A stretch of DNA of 64,000 bases from Cupriavidus lacunae (GTDB lineage Bacteria; Pseudomonadota; Gammaproteobacteria; Burkholderiales; Burkholderiaceae), in NCBI RefSeq assembly GCF_003353055.1, contig NZ_QKWJ01000010.1, positions 62,001 to 126,000 on the forward strand, read 5' to 3'. The notes beneath the pieces are model-generated. The model did no database searches and was not told the DNA's origin. It saw only the letters and a program-made list of their open reading frames with translations. Shown in pieces: positions 29,875 through 38,376 of the stretch. The translations under genes were made by a program, and so were the position numbers. Each line of letters opens with the position of its first letter. Within the stretch, counting starts at the first letter, position 1.

Positions 29875-30984
29875 ATGATGACGCACCTGACCCTGATTGT
29901 GCCCTTTTCCGTCCCGCCGGGCGCCGGCGACGACGGCCGGGACGATGTCGTTCCCGGCGCCCTGCTGCGGCAATTGGAGCTGCCAGCGCTCGGAAAGTTG
30001 CTGACCCGGGCCGCGCCCGGACCGCGCGAGTGGCACGACGACCCCTTCCTGCGCAGCCTGCCGCAGGAGCGCTGGCTGGCCGGCAGGGCTGGGTTGGACA
30101 CGGCCCGGGTGCCGCTGGCGCCCTATATGCGGCTGGCCGACGGTGGCGGCGCCGTGCCGGCCGCCCCCGACGGCCAGTCCTGGACCTGCCTGCAGCCGGT
30201 GCACATCCACGCCGCGCGCGATCACCTGGTGCTGATGCCGCCCGCCCAGTTGGGCATCCGGCAGCAAGAAGCCACGGCCCTGCGCGCCGCCGTCGACGAA
30301 CTGCTGCAGGAATCCGGCATTGCGCTGGAAACGCCCTGCCCCCAGCGCTGGTATCTGCCCGAGGCCGTGTTCGGCCCGCTGGAGGCCACCACGCCGCTGC
30401 GCGCGGCGGGCCGCAATATCGATATCTGGATGCAGGCCGGCGAGCGCGCCCGCGACTGGCGCCGCCTGCAGAACGAGATCCAGATGACCTGGTACGACCA
30501 CCGCGTCAACCAGGCCCGCGAGGCCGCCGGCGAGGCGCCGGTCAACTCGGTCTGGCTGTATGGCGGCGGCGCGCTGCAGCCGGTGCCGCGGCTGGCCGAC
30601 ACGGTGCTGAGCAACGATCCCTTCCTGAGCGGCCTGGCGCTGGCAGCGGGCAGCCGCGCGGTGCCGGTTCCGGCCAGCCTGGCGGGTGCTGCCGGGTCGG
30701 AGGGCACGGTGCTGGCCATGCTCGACAGCGCCACCGAAGCGCATATCGCCGAAGACTGGGGCCTGTGGCTGGACCGCATGCATGCGCTGGATGCCGACTG
30801 GTTCGCGCCGGCGCTGGAAGCGCTCGTGGCCGGCCAGATCGGCGCCATCACGCTGGTGCTGGGTGGCGAGAACCACTTTGCCGAGTTCACCGTGCGCCGC
30901 GCCGACCTGCGCAAGTTCTGGCGTGGCATGGGCCAGCGCGGCGACTGGCGCGCGCTGCTGTCCGACCTTGCCTTCGCCGCCTGA
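29875..30984 (+). CDS. RpfE-like protein of unknown function
   Basis: 369 residues, no membrane segment or signal peptide. It resembles the family of proteins encoded beside recJ in Xanthomonas (rpfE) and in betaproteobacteria, sometimes named cofactor-independent phosphoglycerate mutase-like. Recognisable blocks are NEIQMTWYDHRVNQARE near residue 200 and VNSVWLYGGGAL near 223. No catalytic residues can be named with confidence. recJ starts 42 bases downstream, so the two are probably one transcript. The start is taken as the first ATG of a doublet. Confidence 0.65.
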   Translation: MMTHLTLIVPFSVPPGAGDDGRDDVVPGALLRQLELPALGKLLTRAAPGPREWHDDPFLRSLPQERWLAGRAGLDTARVPLAPYMRLADGGGAVPAAPDGQSWTCLQPVHIHAARDHLVLMPPAQLGIRQQEATALRAAVDELLQESGIALETPCPQRWYLPEAVFGPLEATTPLRAAGRNIDIWMQAGERARDWRRLQNEIQMTWYDHRVNQAREAAGEAPVNSVWLYGGGALQPVPRLADTVLSNDPFLSGLALAAGSRAVPVPASLAGAAGSEGTVLAMLDSATEAHIAEDWGLWLDRMHALDADWFAPALEALVAGQIGAITLVLGGENHFAEFTVRRADLRKFWRGMGQRGDWRALLSDLAFAA

Positions 30985-31026
30985 CACGCGCCGCCTCCTC
31001 CCGAAACATCACCTGCCGCCCCGCCC

Positions 31027-32724
31027 ATGACCCGGATCGCCATCCGCCAATATTCCTCCGAACACGCCAGCTCGCTGGCCGCCGCCGGCCTGCATCCCAC
31101 GCTGGCCCGCATCCTGGCCGCGCGCGGCGTCGCCCGCGCCACCGAACTGGCGACCGACCTGCCCGAACTGGTGCCGCCCGCGGCGATGAAGGGCATCGGC
31201 CACGCCGCGGCCTACCTGGCCGACGCCATCGCCGCCGGCAAGCGCCTGCTGATCGTGGCCGACTATGACTGCGACGGCGCCACCGCCTGCGCGGTGGGCG
31301 TGCGCGGGCTGCGCATGCTGGGCGCGCGGGTCGAGTACATCGTGCCGAACCGCTTCGAGTACGGCTACGGCCTGACTCCGGAGATCGTGGCGCTGGCGGC
31401 AAAGCAGCAGCCGGACGTGATCGTCACGGTCGACAACGGCATTGCCAGCGTCGACGGCGTGGCCGCGGCCAATGCGCTCGGGATCGACGTGGTGGTGACC
31501 GACCACCACCTGCCGGGCTCGGAACTGCCGCAGGCCGCGGTGATCGTCAACCCGAACCAGCCCGGCTGCGAATTCCCCAGCAAGAACCTGGCGGGCGTGG
31601 GCGTGATGTTCTACGTGCTGCTGGCGCTGCGCGCCGAGCTGCGCCAGCGCGGGGTCTACACGCAGGCCACCCAGCCGCCGCTGCAGACGCTGCTGGACCT
31701 GGTGGCGCTGGGCACGGTGGCCGACGTGGTCAAGCTGGACACCAACAACCGTATCCTGGTGGCGCAGGGCCTGCGGCGCATGCGCGCCGGACGGATGCAG
31801 CCGGGCGTGGCGGCGCTGTTCCGTGCCGCCGGGCGCGAGGCGCCGCGCGCCAATACCTTCGACCTGGGCTTCGGGCTGGGTCCGCGGCTGAACGCGGCCG
31901 GGCGGCTGGCGGACATGTCTCTGGGCATTGAATGCCTGCTGACCGACGACGCCAACCGCGCCTGGGAGATCGCGCAGGAACTGGACAGCATGAACCGCGA
32001 GCGGCGCGATATCGAGGCCGGCATGCAGCAGGAGGCGCTGCAGATCCTGGAGCAGCCGCTGGCCGGCCCGGACCCTTCGGCGCGCTACACCGTCAGCGTG
32101 TTCAACGACACCTGGCACCAGGGCGTGATCGGCATCGTGGCGTCGCGGCTCAAGGACAAGTTCCACCGCCCCACCATCACTTTCGCCCCCGGCGACGAGA
32201 CCACCGTCAAGGGCTCGGGCCGTTCGATCCCCGGCTTCCACCTGCGCGATGCGCTGGACCTGGTGTCCAAGCGCCATCCCGGCATGCTGCTGAAGTTCGG
32301 CGGCCACGCCATGGCGGCCGGGCTGACCGTGCGTGCCGAGCGCTTTGCCGAGTTCCAGGAAGCCTTCGAGGCGGTCGGGCGCGAATGGCTGACCGACGAC
32401 CAGCTGGCGCGCGTGATCGAGACCGACGGCGATATCGAGGACCAGTGCTTCAGCCCGGAATTCGTCACCCTGCTGGAGCAGCAGGTGTGGGGCCAGGGCT
32501 TCCCGGCGCCGACCTTCTGCGGCGAGTTCGACGTGCTGCGCCAGAGCGTGCTCAAGGGCAAGCACCTGAAGCTGCAGCTCGGTCGCGGCAGCCAGCGCTT
32601 CGACGCGATCTGGTTCAACCATGCCGACTCGCTTGGCGCAAGCGCACAGGTGGCGTATCGGCTCGACAACAACACCTTCAATGGCGTCACCCGCGTGCAG
32701 CTGGTGATCGAGCACGCGCAGTAG
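31027..32724 (+). CDS. recJ: single-stranded-DNA-specific exonuclease RecJ
   Basis: 565 residues. The DHH phosphoesterase motifs are ADYDCDGATA near residue 78, VTDNGIAS-like VTVDNGIAS near 135 and VTDHHLPG near 157, with GLGPRLNAAGRL near 283. RecJ degrades 5' ends of single-stranded DNA in RecF recombination and mismatch repair. The length is close to the 577 of Escherichia coli. It follows the RpfE-like gene, and is convergent with the LytM lipoprotein. Confidence 0.96.
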   Translation: MTRIAIRQYSSEHASSLAAAGLHPTLARILAARGVARATELATDLPELVPPAAMKGIGHAAAYLADAIAAGKRLLIVADYDCDGATACAVGVRGLRMLGARVEYIVPNRFEYGYGLTPEIVALAAKQQPDVIVTVDNGIASVDGVAAANALGIDVVVTDHHLPGSELPQAAVIVNPNQPGCEFPSKNLAGVGVMFYVLLALRAELRQRGVYTQATQPPLQTLLDLVALGTVADVVKLDTNNRILVAQGLRRMRAGRMQPGVAALFRAAGREAPRANTFDLGFGLGPRLNAAGRLADMSLGIECLLTDDANRAWEIAQELDSMNRERRDIEAGMQQEALQILEQPLAGPDPSARYTVSVFNDTWHQGVIGIVASRLKDKFHRPTITFAPGDETTVKGSGRSIPGFHLRDALDLVSKRHPGMLLKFGGHAMAAGLTVRAERFAEFQEAFEAVGREWLTDDQLARVIETDGDIEDQCFSPEFVTLLEQQVWGQGFPAPTFCGEFDVLRQSVLKGKHLKLQLGRGSQRFDAIWFNHADSLGASAQVAYRLDNNTFNGVTRVQLVIEHAQ

Positions 32725-32750
32725 CGTGCTCCGCGGGGCGTTACCCCCGT

Positions 32751-33461
32751 TCAGCCGCGCGACGGCAGGTAGGCCATCGGGTCGACCGGCTTGCCGTTGC
32801 CGCGCACCTCGAAATGCAGCTCGCTCGCGCTGGCGCCCATGCGGCCCACTTCCTGTCCGGCCGCGACCGAGGCGCCTTCGGTGACCAGGGGCTGGTCGAG
32901 GTTGCCATAGACGGTCAGCCAGTCGTCGTTGTGCTTGACAATCACCAGCATGCCGTAGCCACGCAGGTTGCCCACGTGGATGGCGCGCCCCGCGGCGGCG
33001 GCGCGCACCGTGCCATTGGCCGGCACGGCAATGCGCAGGCCCTTGCTGGCCGGCGGCGCATAGCCGCCGGTGACGCGGCCATCGGCCGGCCACTGCAGGC
33101 GAATGCCGGTGGCGGGCGGCCTGGACGAGCCGCTGTCGACGCGCGGCGTATCGGTCACGGCCTGGCCGGTGCCGGTTGAGGCCGCGGCGCTGCCGCCGGG
33201 CGGCCGCACGCGGACCAACTGGCCCACCTCGATCTGGCCCGGGCTGGTGATGTCGCTGTTCCAGCGGGTCAGCTCGCGCACGCTGCGGCGATGCTTGCGC
33301 GCGATCGAATACAGCGTGTCGCCGCGTTCCACGCGGTAGTAACCGTCCGGCACGGGCCCGCCCGTGGTGCCGCAGCCGGCCGCGACCGCGGCCGCGGCGG
33401 CCAGCAGCAGGCCCAGCGCGCGGCGCCGGCCTGGTTCGATGTCATGTCTGGTTTGCGTCAT
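32751..33461 (-). CDS. NlpD-like LysM/LytM (M23) lipoprotein, degenerate active site
   Basis: 236 residues. A lipobox AAGC near residue 30 follows a hydrophobic stretch after an Arg-rich n-region. A LysM domain ([17 protein letters not shown]) binds peptidoglycan, and a C-terminal LytM domain ends in [19 protein letters not shown]. The zinc-ligand histidine of active M23 enzymes is missing (SKGLRIAV where HxGxD is expected), as is the first His of HxH (SELHFEV). This is the pattern of NlpD and EnvC, which activate amidases rather than cut themselves. It is convergent with recJ. Confidence 0.85.
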   Translation of the reverse strand: MTQTRHDIEPGRRRALGLLLAAAAAVAAGCGTTGGPVPDGYYRVERGDTLYSIARKHRRSVRELTRWNSDITSPGQIEVGQLVRVRPPGGSAAASTGTGQAVTDTPRVDSGSSRPPATGIRLQWPADGRVTGGYAPPASKGLRIAVPANGTVRAAAAGRAIHVGNLRGYGMLVIVKHNDDWLTVYGNLDQPLVTEGASVAAGQEVGRMGASASELHFEVRGNGKPVDPMAYLPSRG

Positions 33462-33619
33462 TCGTCCCTGTTCTTTGTCCTGCCGGGGGCGGCTTGCGAC
33501 CCGTATTATCGCCGCGAGCGTCGCCCGGCACCGCCGGATAGACCGCGCGGGCGCCGTTCCGTTCGGTTTGCGGCGCGTCCGAAGCGGCCCGGCAGCCCCG
33601 ATCTGCCGCGCCGATCCGC

Positions 33620-33625
33620 TATAAT
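33620..33625 (+). promoter_or_regulatory. TATAAT -10 element of prfB
   Basis: A perfect -10 hexamer 27 nt before the prfB ATG. The -35 region is not recognisable. Confidence 0.45.
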
Positions 33626-33652
33626 TCGAGGTTTTCGACGCGCAGGAACATC

Positions 33653-34757
33653 ATGGAAGCAGAACGCCTCAACGCCATCTCCGGTGCCATCTCCGATCTC
33701 CGTTCCCGGACGGAAGATCTACGGGGGTATCTTTGACTACGATGTCAAAGTAGGAAGGCTGGACGAAGTCAACGGCTTGCTGGAAGACCCCGACGTCTGG
33801 AACAACCCCAAGCGGGCCCAGGACCTCGGCAAGGAAAAGAAGGCCATCGAGGGCGTGGTGAGCGTGCTCGGCAAGCTCACCGACGACCTTGGCGGCGCCG
33901 ACGAGCTGTTTGAGCTGGCCAGGGAAGAAGGCGACGACGACACGCTTGAAGCGATCGAGGCCGACGTCAAGGGCTTCGAGGAGATCGTCGCGGGCATGGA
34001 ATTCCGCCGCATGTTCTCGGGCGAGATGGACCAGGCCAACGCCTTTATCGACATCCAGGCCGGCGCCGGCGGCACCGAAGCGTGCGACTGGGCCTCGATG
34101 CTGCTGCGCCAGTACCTGAAGTACTGCGAGCGCAAGGGCTTCAAGGCCGAGGTGCTGGAAGAGTCCGAAGGCGACGTGGCCGGCATCAAGAGCGCGACCA
34201 TCAAGATCGAAGGCGAATACGCCTTTGGCTACCTGCGTACGGAAACAGGCGTGCACCGCCTGGTGCGCAAGTCGCCGTTCGATTCGTCGGGCGGGCGCCA
34301 TACGTCGTTCTCGTCGGTGTTCGTCTACCCCGAGGTGGACGATTCGTTCGAGGTCGAGGTCAACCCGGCGGACCTGCGCGTGGATACCTACCGCGCTTCG
34401 GGCGCGGGCGGCCAGCACATCAACAAGACCGATTCGGCGGTGCGGATCACGCACATCCCGACCGGGATCGTGGTGCAGTGCCAGAACGACCGCTCGCAGC
34501 ACCGCAACCGCGCCGAAGCCATGTCGATGCTGAAATCGCGCCTGTACGAGCACGAGATGCGCAAGCGCCAGGCCGAAGCCGACAAGCTCGAGGCCGGCAA
34601 GACCGACGTGGGCTGGGGCCACCAGATCCGCTCCTACGTGCTGGACCAGAGCCGCATCAAGGACCTGCGCACCAACGTGGAAATGTCCAACACCCAGAAG
34701 GTGCTGGACGGCGACCTGGACCCGTTCATCGAGGCCAGCCTCAAGCAGGGCCTGTAA
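33653..34757 (+). CDS. prfB: peptide chain release factor 2, with programmed +1 frameshift
   Basis: RF2, 367 residues when decoded as two joined segments, 33653-33733 and 33735-34757. Codon 27 (CTT, Leu) is followed by an in-frame TGA (33734-33736) and then C; a GGGGG Shine-Dalgarno-like run lies four bases upstream. Low RF2 lets the ribosome slip +1 so that GAC is read, which is the classic autoregulation of prfB. Downstream, the stop-recognition SPF tripeptide is in [11 protein letters not shown], and GGQ in [10 protein letters not shown]. It terminates translation at UGA and UAA. The SDR and lysS genes follow on the same strand. Confidence 0.97.
33721..33737 (+). promoter_or_regulatory. 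RF2 +1 programmed frameshift site
   Basis: ACGGGGGTATCTTTGAC: SD-like GGGGG, then the slippery CTT before TGA with C as the fourth base, a weak UGA context. Spacing and sequence match the Escherichia coli RF2 site. Confidence 0.95.
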
Positions 34758-34878
34758 GCAGTACCCGCCGTCCGCCCTGCCGGCGCGGCCGGCGGCGGCA
34801 CAGCAACCCATCCACCGCTGTACCGCCGCCCACGCCACACCAGTACGGCGGCAGGGCGACATCTCCGACCGGGGCACC

Positions 34879-35637
34879 ATGAGCGAAGCCAATCACCTCT
34901 ACATCATCACCGGCGCCTCGCGCGGGCTGGGCGCGGCACTGACCAATGCCCTGCTCGTGCCGGGCAACCGCCTGATCTGCGTGGCGCGCAGCCGCAACAG
35001 CGAGCTCGAGCGCATCGCCACCATGAGCGGCGTGCCGGTGGCCTGGCACCTGCAGGACCTGTCGCAGGCCGGCCCCGCGGCATCCTGGCTCGCCAGCGTG
35101 CTCGACACGCTCGACATCCCGCCGACCAGCGCCACGCTGATCCTGAACGCGGGCGTGGTCGAGCCGATCGGCCCGGTCGCGAGCCTGCAGGAAAAGACCC
35201 TGGTGCCGCATCTGCTGACCAACCTGGCGGCGCCGATGACGATGACCGCGGCGTTCCTGGAGCGCACCGAGAGCTTCGACTGCCCGCGCAAGGTACTGGC
35301 GATCTCCTCCGGCGCGGCGCGCCGCCCGATCGAAGGCTGGAGCGCATACTGCGCCGGCAAGGCCGGGCTCGACATGTTCATGCGCTCGGTCAGCGCCGAG
35401 TACGCCCAGGCCGAGGCACCGCGCACCGTGCGCGCGGTGGCGCTGGCGCCGGGCGTGATCGACACCGGCATGCAGGCCACCATCCGCAATGCCGACTTCG
35501 CCCAGGCACAGCGCTTCCGCGACCTCAAAGCCAATGAGCAGCTGGCGTCGGCCGAGGAAACCGCCGGCCGCATCGTCGCCTACCTGCACCGCCCGGATTT
35601 CGGCAGCACCGAGCTGGACGATCTCCGCAACTACTAA
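34879..35637 (+). CDS. SDR-family NAD(P)-dependent oxidoreductase
   Basis: 252 residues, classical short-chain dehydrogenase/reductase. The cofactor motif TGASRGLG begins near residue 11, the NAG-like motif is in LILNAGVVEP near 90, and the catalytic Ser/Tyr/Lys are in SSGAARR and the YCAGK motif near residue 155. It resembles benzil or sepiapterin reductase-like SDRs, but the substrate is unknown. It is inserted between prfB and lysS, which are adjacent in Escherichia coli, with gaps of 121 and 63 bases. Confidence 0.88.
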   Translation: MSEANHLYIITGASRGLGAALTNALLVPGNRLICVARSRNSELERIATMSGVPVAWHLQDLSQAGPAASWLASVLDTLDIPPTSATLILNAGVVEPIGPVASLQEKTLVPHLLTNLAAPMTMTAAFLERTESFDCPRKVLAISSGAARRPIEGWSAYCAGKAGLDMFMRSVSAEYAQAEAPRTVRAVALAPGVIDTGMQATIRNADFAQAQRFRDLKANEQLASAEETAGRIVAYLHRPDFGSTELDDLRNY

Positions 35638-35700
35638 GCCGCACCCATCAAGCCATCTGAATCCGCGCGCGGCACGCCGCGCGCGATCCGACAAGACATC

Positions 35701-37245
35701 ATGACTGAACCGAACCGCGCCCAGGCCAAGCCAGCCGCCGCAGACACCCCCGCCGTCGACGAGAACAAGATCATCGCGGAGCGGCGCGAGAAACTGGCCG
35801 CGCTGCGCCAGCAAGGCGTGGCCTTCCCCAACGATTTCCGCCCCACTCACCAGGCCGCCGCGCTGCAGGCGCAGTACGCCGAAACCGAGCAGGCCACGCT
35901 CGAGGCCGCGCCGGTCGAGGTCGCCATCGCCGGGCGCATGATGCTCAAGCGCGTGATGGGCAAGGCCAGCTTTGCCACGGTGCAGGACGGCAGCGGCCAG
36001 ATCCAGTTCTACATCACCCGCGACAAAGTCGGCGAAGAGGTCTACGCCGCCTTCAAGCACTGGGACCTGGGCGACATCATCAGCGCCCGCGGCGAACTGT
36101 TCCGCACCAACAAGGGCGAGCTGTCGGTGCAGGTGCGCGAACTGCGCCTGCTGTCCAAGTCGCTGCGCCCGCTGCCGGACAAGTTCCACGGCCTGGCCGA
36201 CCAGGAAATGAAGTACCGCCAGCGCTATGTCGACCTGATCGTGTCGCCGGAGACGCGCAACACCTTCCGCGCCCGCACCAACGCGATCTCGTCGCTGCGC
36301 CGCCATATGGCCGACGCCGGCTTCATGGAAGTCGAAACCCCGATGCTGCACCCGATCCCGGGCGGCGCCGCGGCCAAGCCCTTCATCACGCACCACAATG
36401 CGCTGGACATGCAGATGTTCATGCGCATCGCGCCTGAGCTGTACCTGAAGCGTCTGGTCGTGGGCGGCTTCGAGCGCGTGTTCGAGATCAACCGCAACTT
36501 CCGCAACGAAGGGGTGAGCCCGCGCCACAACCCTGAGTTCACGATGATGGAGTTCTACGCGGCCTACACGGACTACCGCTGGCTGATGGACTTCACCGAG
36601 GACCTGATCCGCAAGGCCGCCATCGATGCCCGCGGCAGCGCCGTGCTGACCTACCAGGACCGCGAACTCGACTTGTCGAAGCCGTTCCATCGCCTGACCA
36701 TCTGCCAGGCGATCCAGAAGTTCGCGCCGCAGTACACCGACGCGCAACTGGCCGATGCCGACTTCCTGCGCACCGAGCTGAAGAAGTTCGGCGTCAATAC
36801 CAACGCGCCGCAGTTCCTCAACGCCGGCCTGGGCACGCTGCAGCTGGTGCTGTTCGAGGAAACCGCCGAAAGCCAGCTGTGGGAGCCGACCTTCATCGTC
36901 GACTACCCGGTCGAGGTCTCGCCGCTGGCGCGCGCCTCGGACACGGTGCCGGGCATCACGGAGCGCTTCGAGCTGTTCATCACCGGCCGCGAGATCGCCA
37001 ACGGCTTCTCGGAGCTGAACGATGCCGAAGACCAGGCCGACCGCTTCCGCAAGCAGGTCGAGCAGAAGGACGCCGGCGATGAAGAAGCCATGTATTTCGA
37101 CGCCGACTACATCCGCGCGCTGGAATACGGCATGCCCCCGACGGGCGGCTGCGGCATCGGCATCGACCGCCTGGTGATGCTGCTGACGGACAGCCCGAAT
37201 ATCCGCGACGTCATTCTGTTCCCGCACCTGCGCCAGGAAGACTGA
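35701..37245 (+). CDS. lysS: lysyl-tRNA synthetase, class II
   Basis: 514 residues. The N-terminal OB-fold anticodon-binding domain covers about 60-170 and the class II catalytic domain the rest. Motif 2 is [18 protein letters not shown] near residue 265 and motif 3 is GCGIGIDRL near 486. It charges tRNA-Lys. The gene lies downstream of prfB, an arrangement kept from enterobacteria with an SDR in between. A strong terminator follows at 37268. Confidence 0.97.
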   Translation: MTEPNRAQAKPAAADTPAVDENKIIAERREKLAALRQQGVAFPNDFRPTHQAAALQAQYAETEQATLEAAPVEVAIAGRMMLKRVMGKASFATVQDGSGQIQFYITRDKVGEEVYAAFKHWDLGDIISARGELFRTNKGELSVQVRELRLLSKSLRPLPDKFHGLADQEMKYRQRYVDLIVSPETRNTFRARTNAISSLRRHMADAGFMEVETPMLHPIPGGAAAKPFITHHNALDMQMFMRIAPELYLKRLVVGGFERVFEINRNFRNEGVSPRHNPEFTMMEFYAAYTDYRWLMDFTEDLIRKAAIDARGSAVLTYQDRELDLSKPFHRLTICQAIQKFAPQYTDAQLADADFLRTELKKFGVNTNAPQFLNAGLGTLQLVLFEETAESQLWEPTFIVDYPVEVSPLARASDTVPGITERFELFITGREIANGFSELNDAEDQADRFRKQVEQKDAGDEEAMYFDADYIRALEYGMPPTGGCGIGIDRLVMLLTDSPNIRDVILFPHLRQED

Positions 37246-37267
37246 GCAGGCACTTCGGCAGTGAAAT

Positions 37268-37296
37268 AGCCCCACCGATCCGGTGGGGCTTTTCCT
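37268..37296 (+). terminator. intrinsic terminator of lysS
   Basis: AGCCCCACCG, loop ATC, CGGTGGGGCT: a perfect 10-bp stem followed by TTTTCCTTT, 22 bases past the lysS stop. Confidence 0.92.
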
Positions 37297-37378
37297 TTGG
37301 GGCAACGCCGAAGTCATGCCAGGCCGCCGAATGTTACAGTCCGGCCCAGGGATACGCGCCCCGGATAAGCATAAGTTA

Positions 37379-37408
37379 TTGATAAAAAAGACTTTTCCCG
37401 TCTACATA
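37379..37408 (+). promoter_or_regulatory. AT-rich promoter-like region before the glycine-zipper gene
   Basis: TTGATA (37379-37384), 18 nt, TACATA (37403-37408), inside an AT-rich stretch that stands out in this GC-rich window. It would give a leader of about 80 nt. Confidence 0.4.
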
Positions 37409-37496
37409 TATTTACAAAATCAAACGGAAAACGTCGCCCGCTTCGGCCACACTGGTTCCATCCCAACGCGGCCTTCGCCGCACCGGAGCCATAACA

Positions 37497-38243
37497 ATGC
37501 AAAGCCAAGCCACCCCGAACGACAACACCCCTGCCCCGCTGCCGCCGCAACGCCGGCTGCATCCGCTTGTCGGTGCGGCAGCCGTCGCCGTGGTGATCGC
37601 CAGCCTGACCGCAGTCGCCGCCGTGACCGGCGTGCTGCCGATCGGCAAGGCCAGCCCGGACCTGCAGGCGCAGGCCGGTGCGCAGGGAGACCCGCAAGGA
37701 CCGCTGCCGGTCACTGCGTCCCCTGCCCCGGGCAGCACCACCCGGCCGCCGGTCTACGACGACGGCCAGCCGCGCCTGGCCAACCAGGACGCCGCCCGTT
37801 CGTCGCAAGCCGCACCACGCACCGCGCCGGCACGCCAGGCCGCGCCGCGCGACAGCGAAGCCGGCAGCAGCCAGCGCGCCGATGCCGAACGCCAGCCCGC
37901 CAAGGGTAGCCCCTATGCCGGCCGCATTGTCGCCGTGACGCCGATCCAGACCCAGAAGCCCAACACCAGCGGCCTGGGCGCGCTCGGTGGCGCGGTGGTT
38001 GGCGGCCTGCTGGGCAACCAGGTCGGCAAGGGCAACGGCCGCATCGTCGGCACCGTGGTCGGTGCCGTGGGCGGCGGCGTGGCCGGCAACCAGATCGAGA
38101 AGGCCGTCAGCAAGGACACACACTACGAAGTGCGCGTGCGCATGGACGACGGCAGCCACCGCAGCTTTACCTACGAGCAGAACCCTGGCGTGCAGGTGGG
38201 CCAGCGCGTGCACCTGGAGAACGGTGCGCTGGTCACCGGGTGA
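37497..38243 (+). CDS. glycine-zipper 2TM domain membrane protein
   Basis: 248 residues. A single N-terminal membrane helix (about 22-45) anchors it with the rest outside the cytoplasm. A Pro/Ala/Gln-rich linker (about 55-135) leads to the glycine-zipper domain, with GLGALGGAVVGGLLG and VVGAVGGGVAGNQIEK, and a C-terminal basic/aromatic domain (YEVRVRMDDGSHRSF). Related Rickettsia-17-kDa-like proteins sit in the outer membrane or periplasm; the role is unknown. It stands alone with its own promoter-like region and terminator. Confidence 0.8.
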   Translation: MQSQATPNDNTPAPLPPQRRLHPLVGAAAVAVVIASLTAVAAVTGVLPIGKASPDLQAQAGAQGDPQGPLPVTASPAPGSTTRPPVYDDGQPRLANQDAARSSQAAPRTAPARQAAPRDSEAGSSQRADAERQPAKGSPYAGRIVAVTPIQTQKPNTSGLGALGGAVVGGLLGNQVGKGNGRIVGTVVGAVGGGVAGNQIEKAVSKDTHYEVRVRMDDGSHRSFTYEQNPGVQVGQRVHLENGALVTG

Positions 38244-38288
38244 CCGCCCACGGTACGCGCCGGCGCGTTTAACGTGCCGTTGCAAACC

Positions 38289-38315
38289 AAGGCCGGCTTG
38301 TCGCCGGCCTTTTTC
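38289..38315 (+). terminator. intrinsic terminator after glycine-zipper gene
   Basis: AGGCCGGC, loop TTGTC, GCCGGCCT, then TTTT. It is 46 bases past the stop. Confidence 0.85.
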
Positions 38316-38376
38316 ATGGTTGCTTTGCTATGATTCCTGGGCGCCGCCCCCCTCCCGGTGGACCGGAGTCCATACC

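Noticed and set aside
33291..34757. A 488-codon RF2 starting at 33291
   Set aside because: The upstream part overlaps the LytM gene in antisense. The true product starts at 33653 and joins frames by +1 shift.
34741..37317. Minus-strand open frame of 858 codons opposite lysS and the SDR gene
   Set aside because: Antisense shadow of two well-defined genes with no ribosome site and no recognisable domain.
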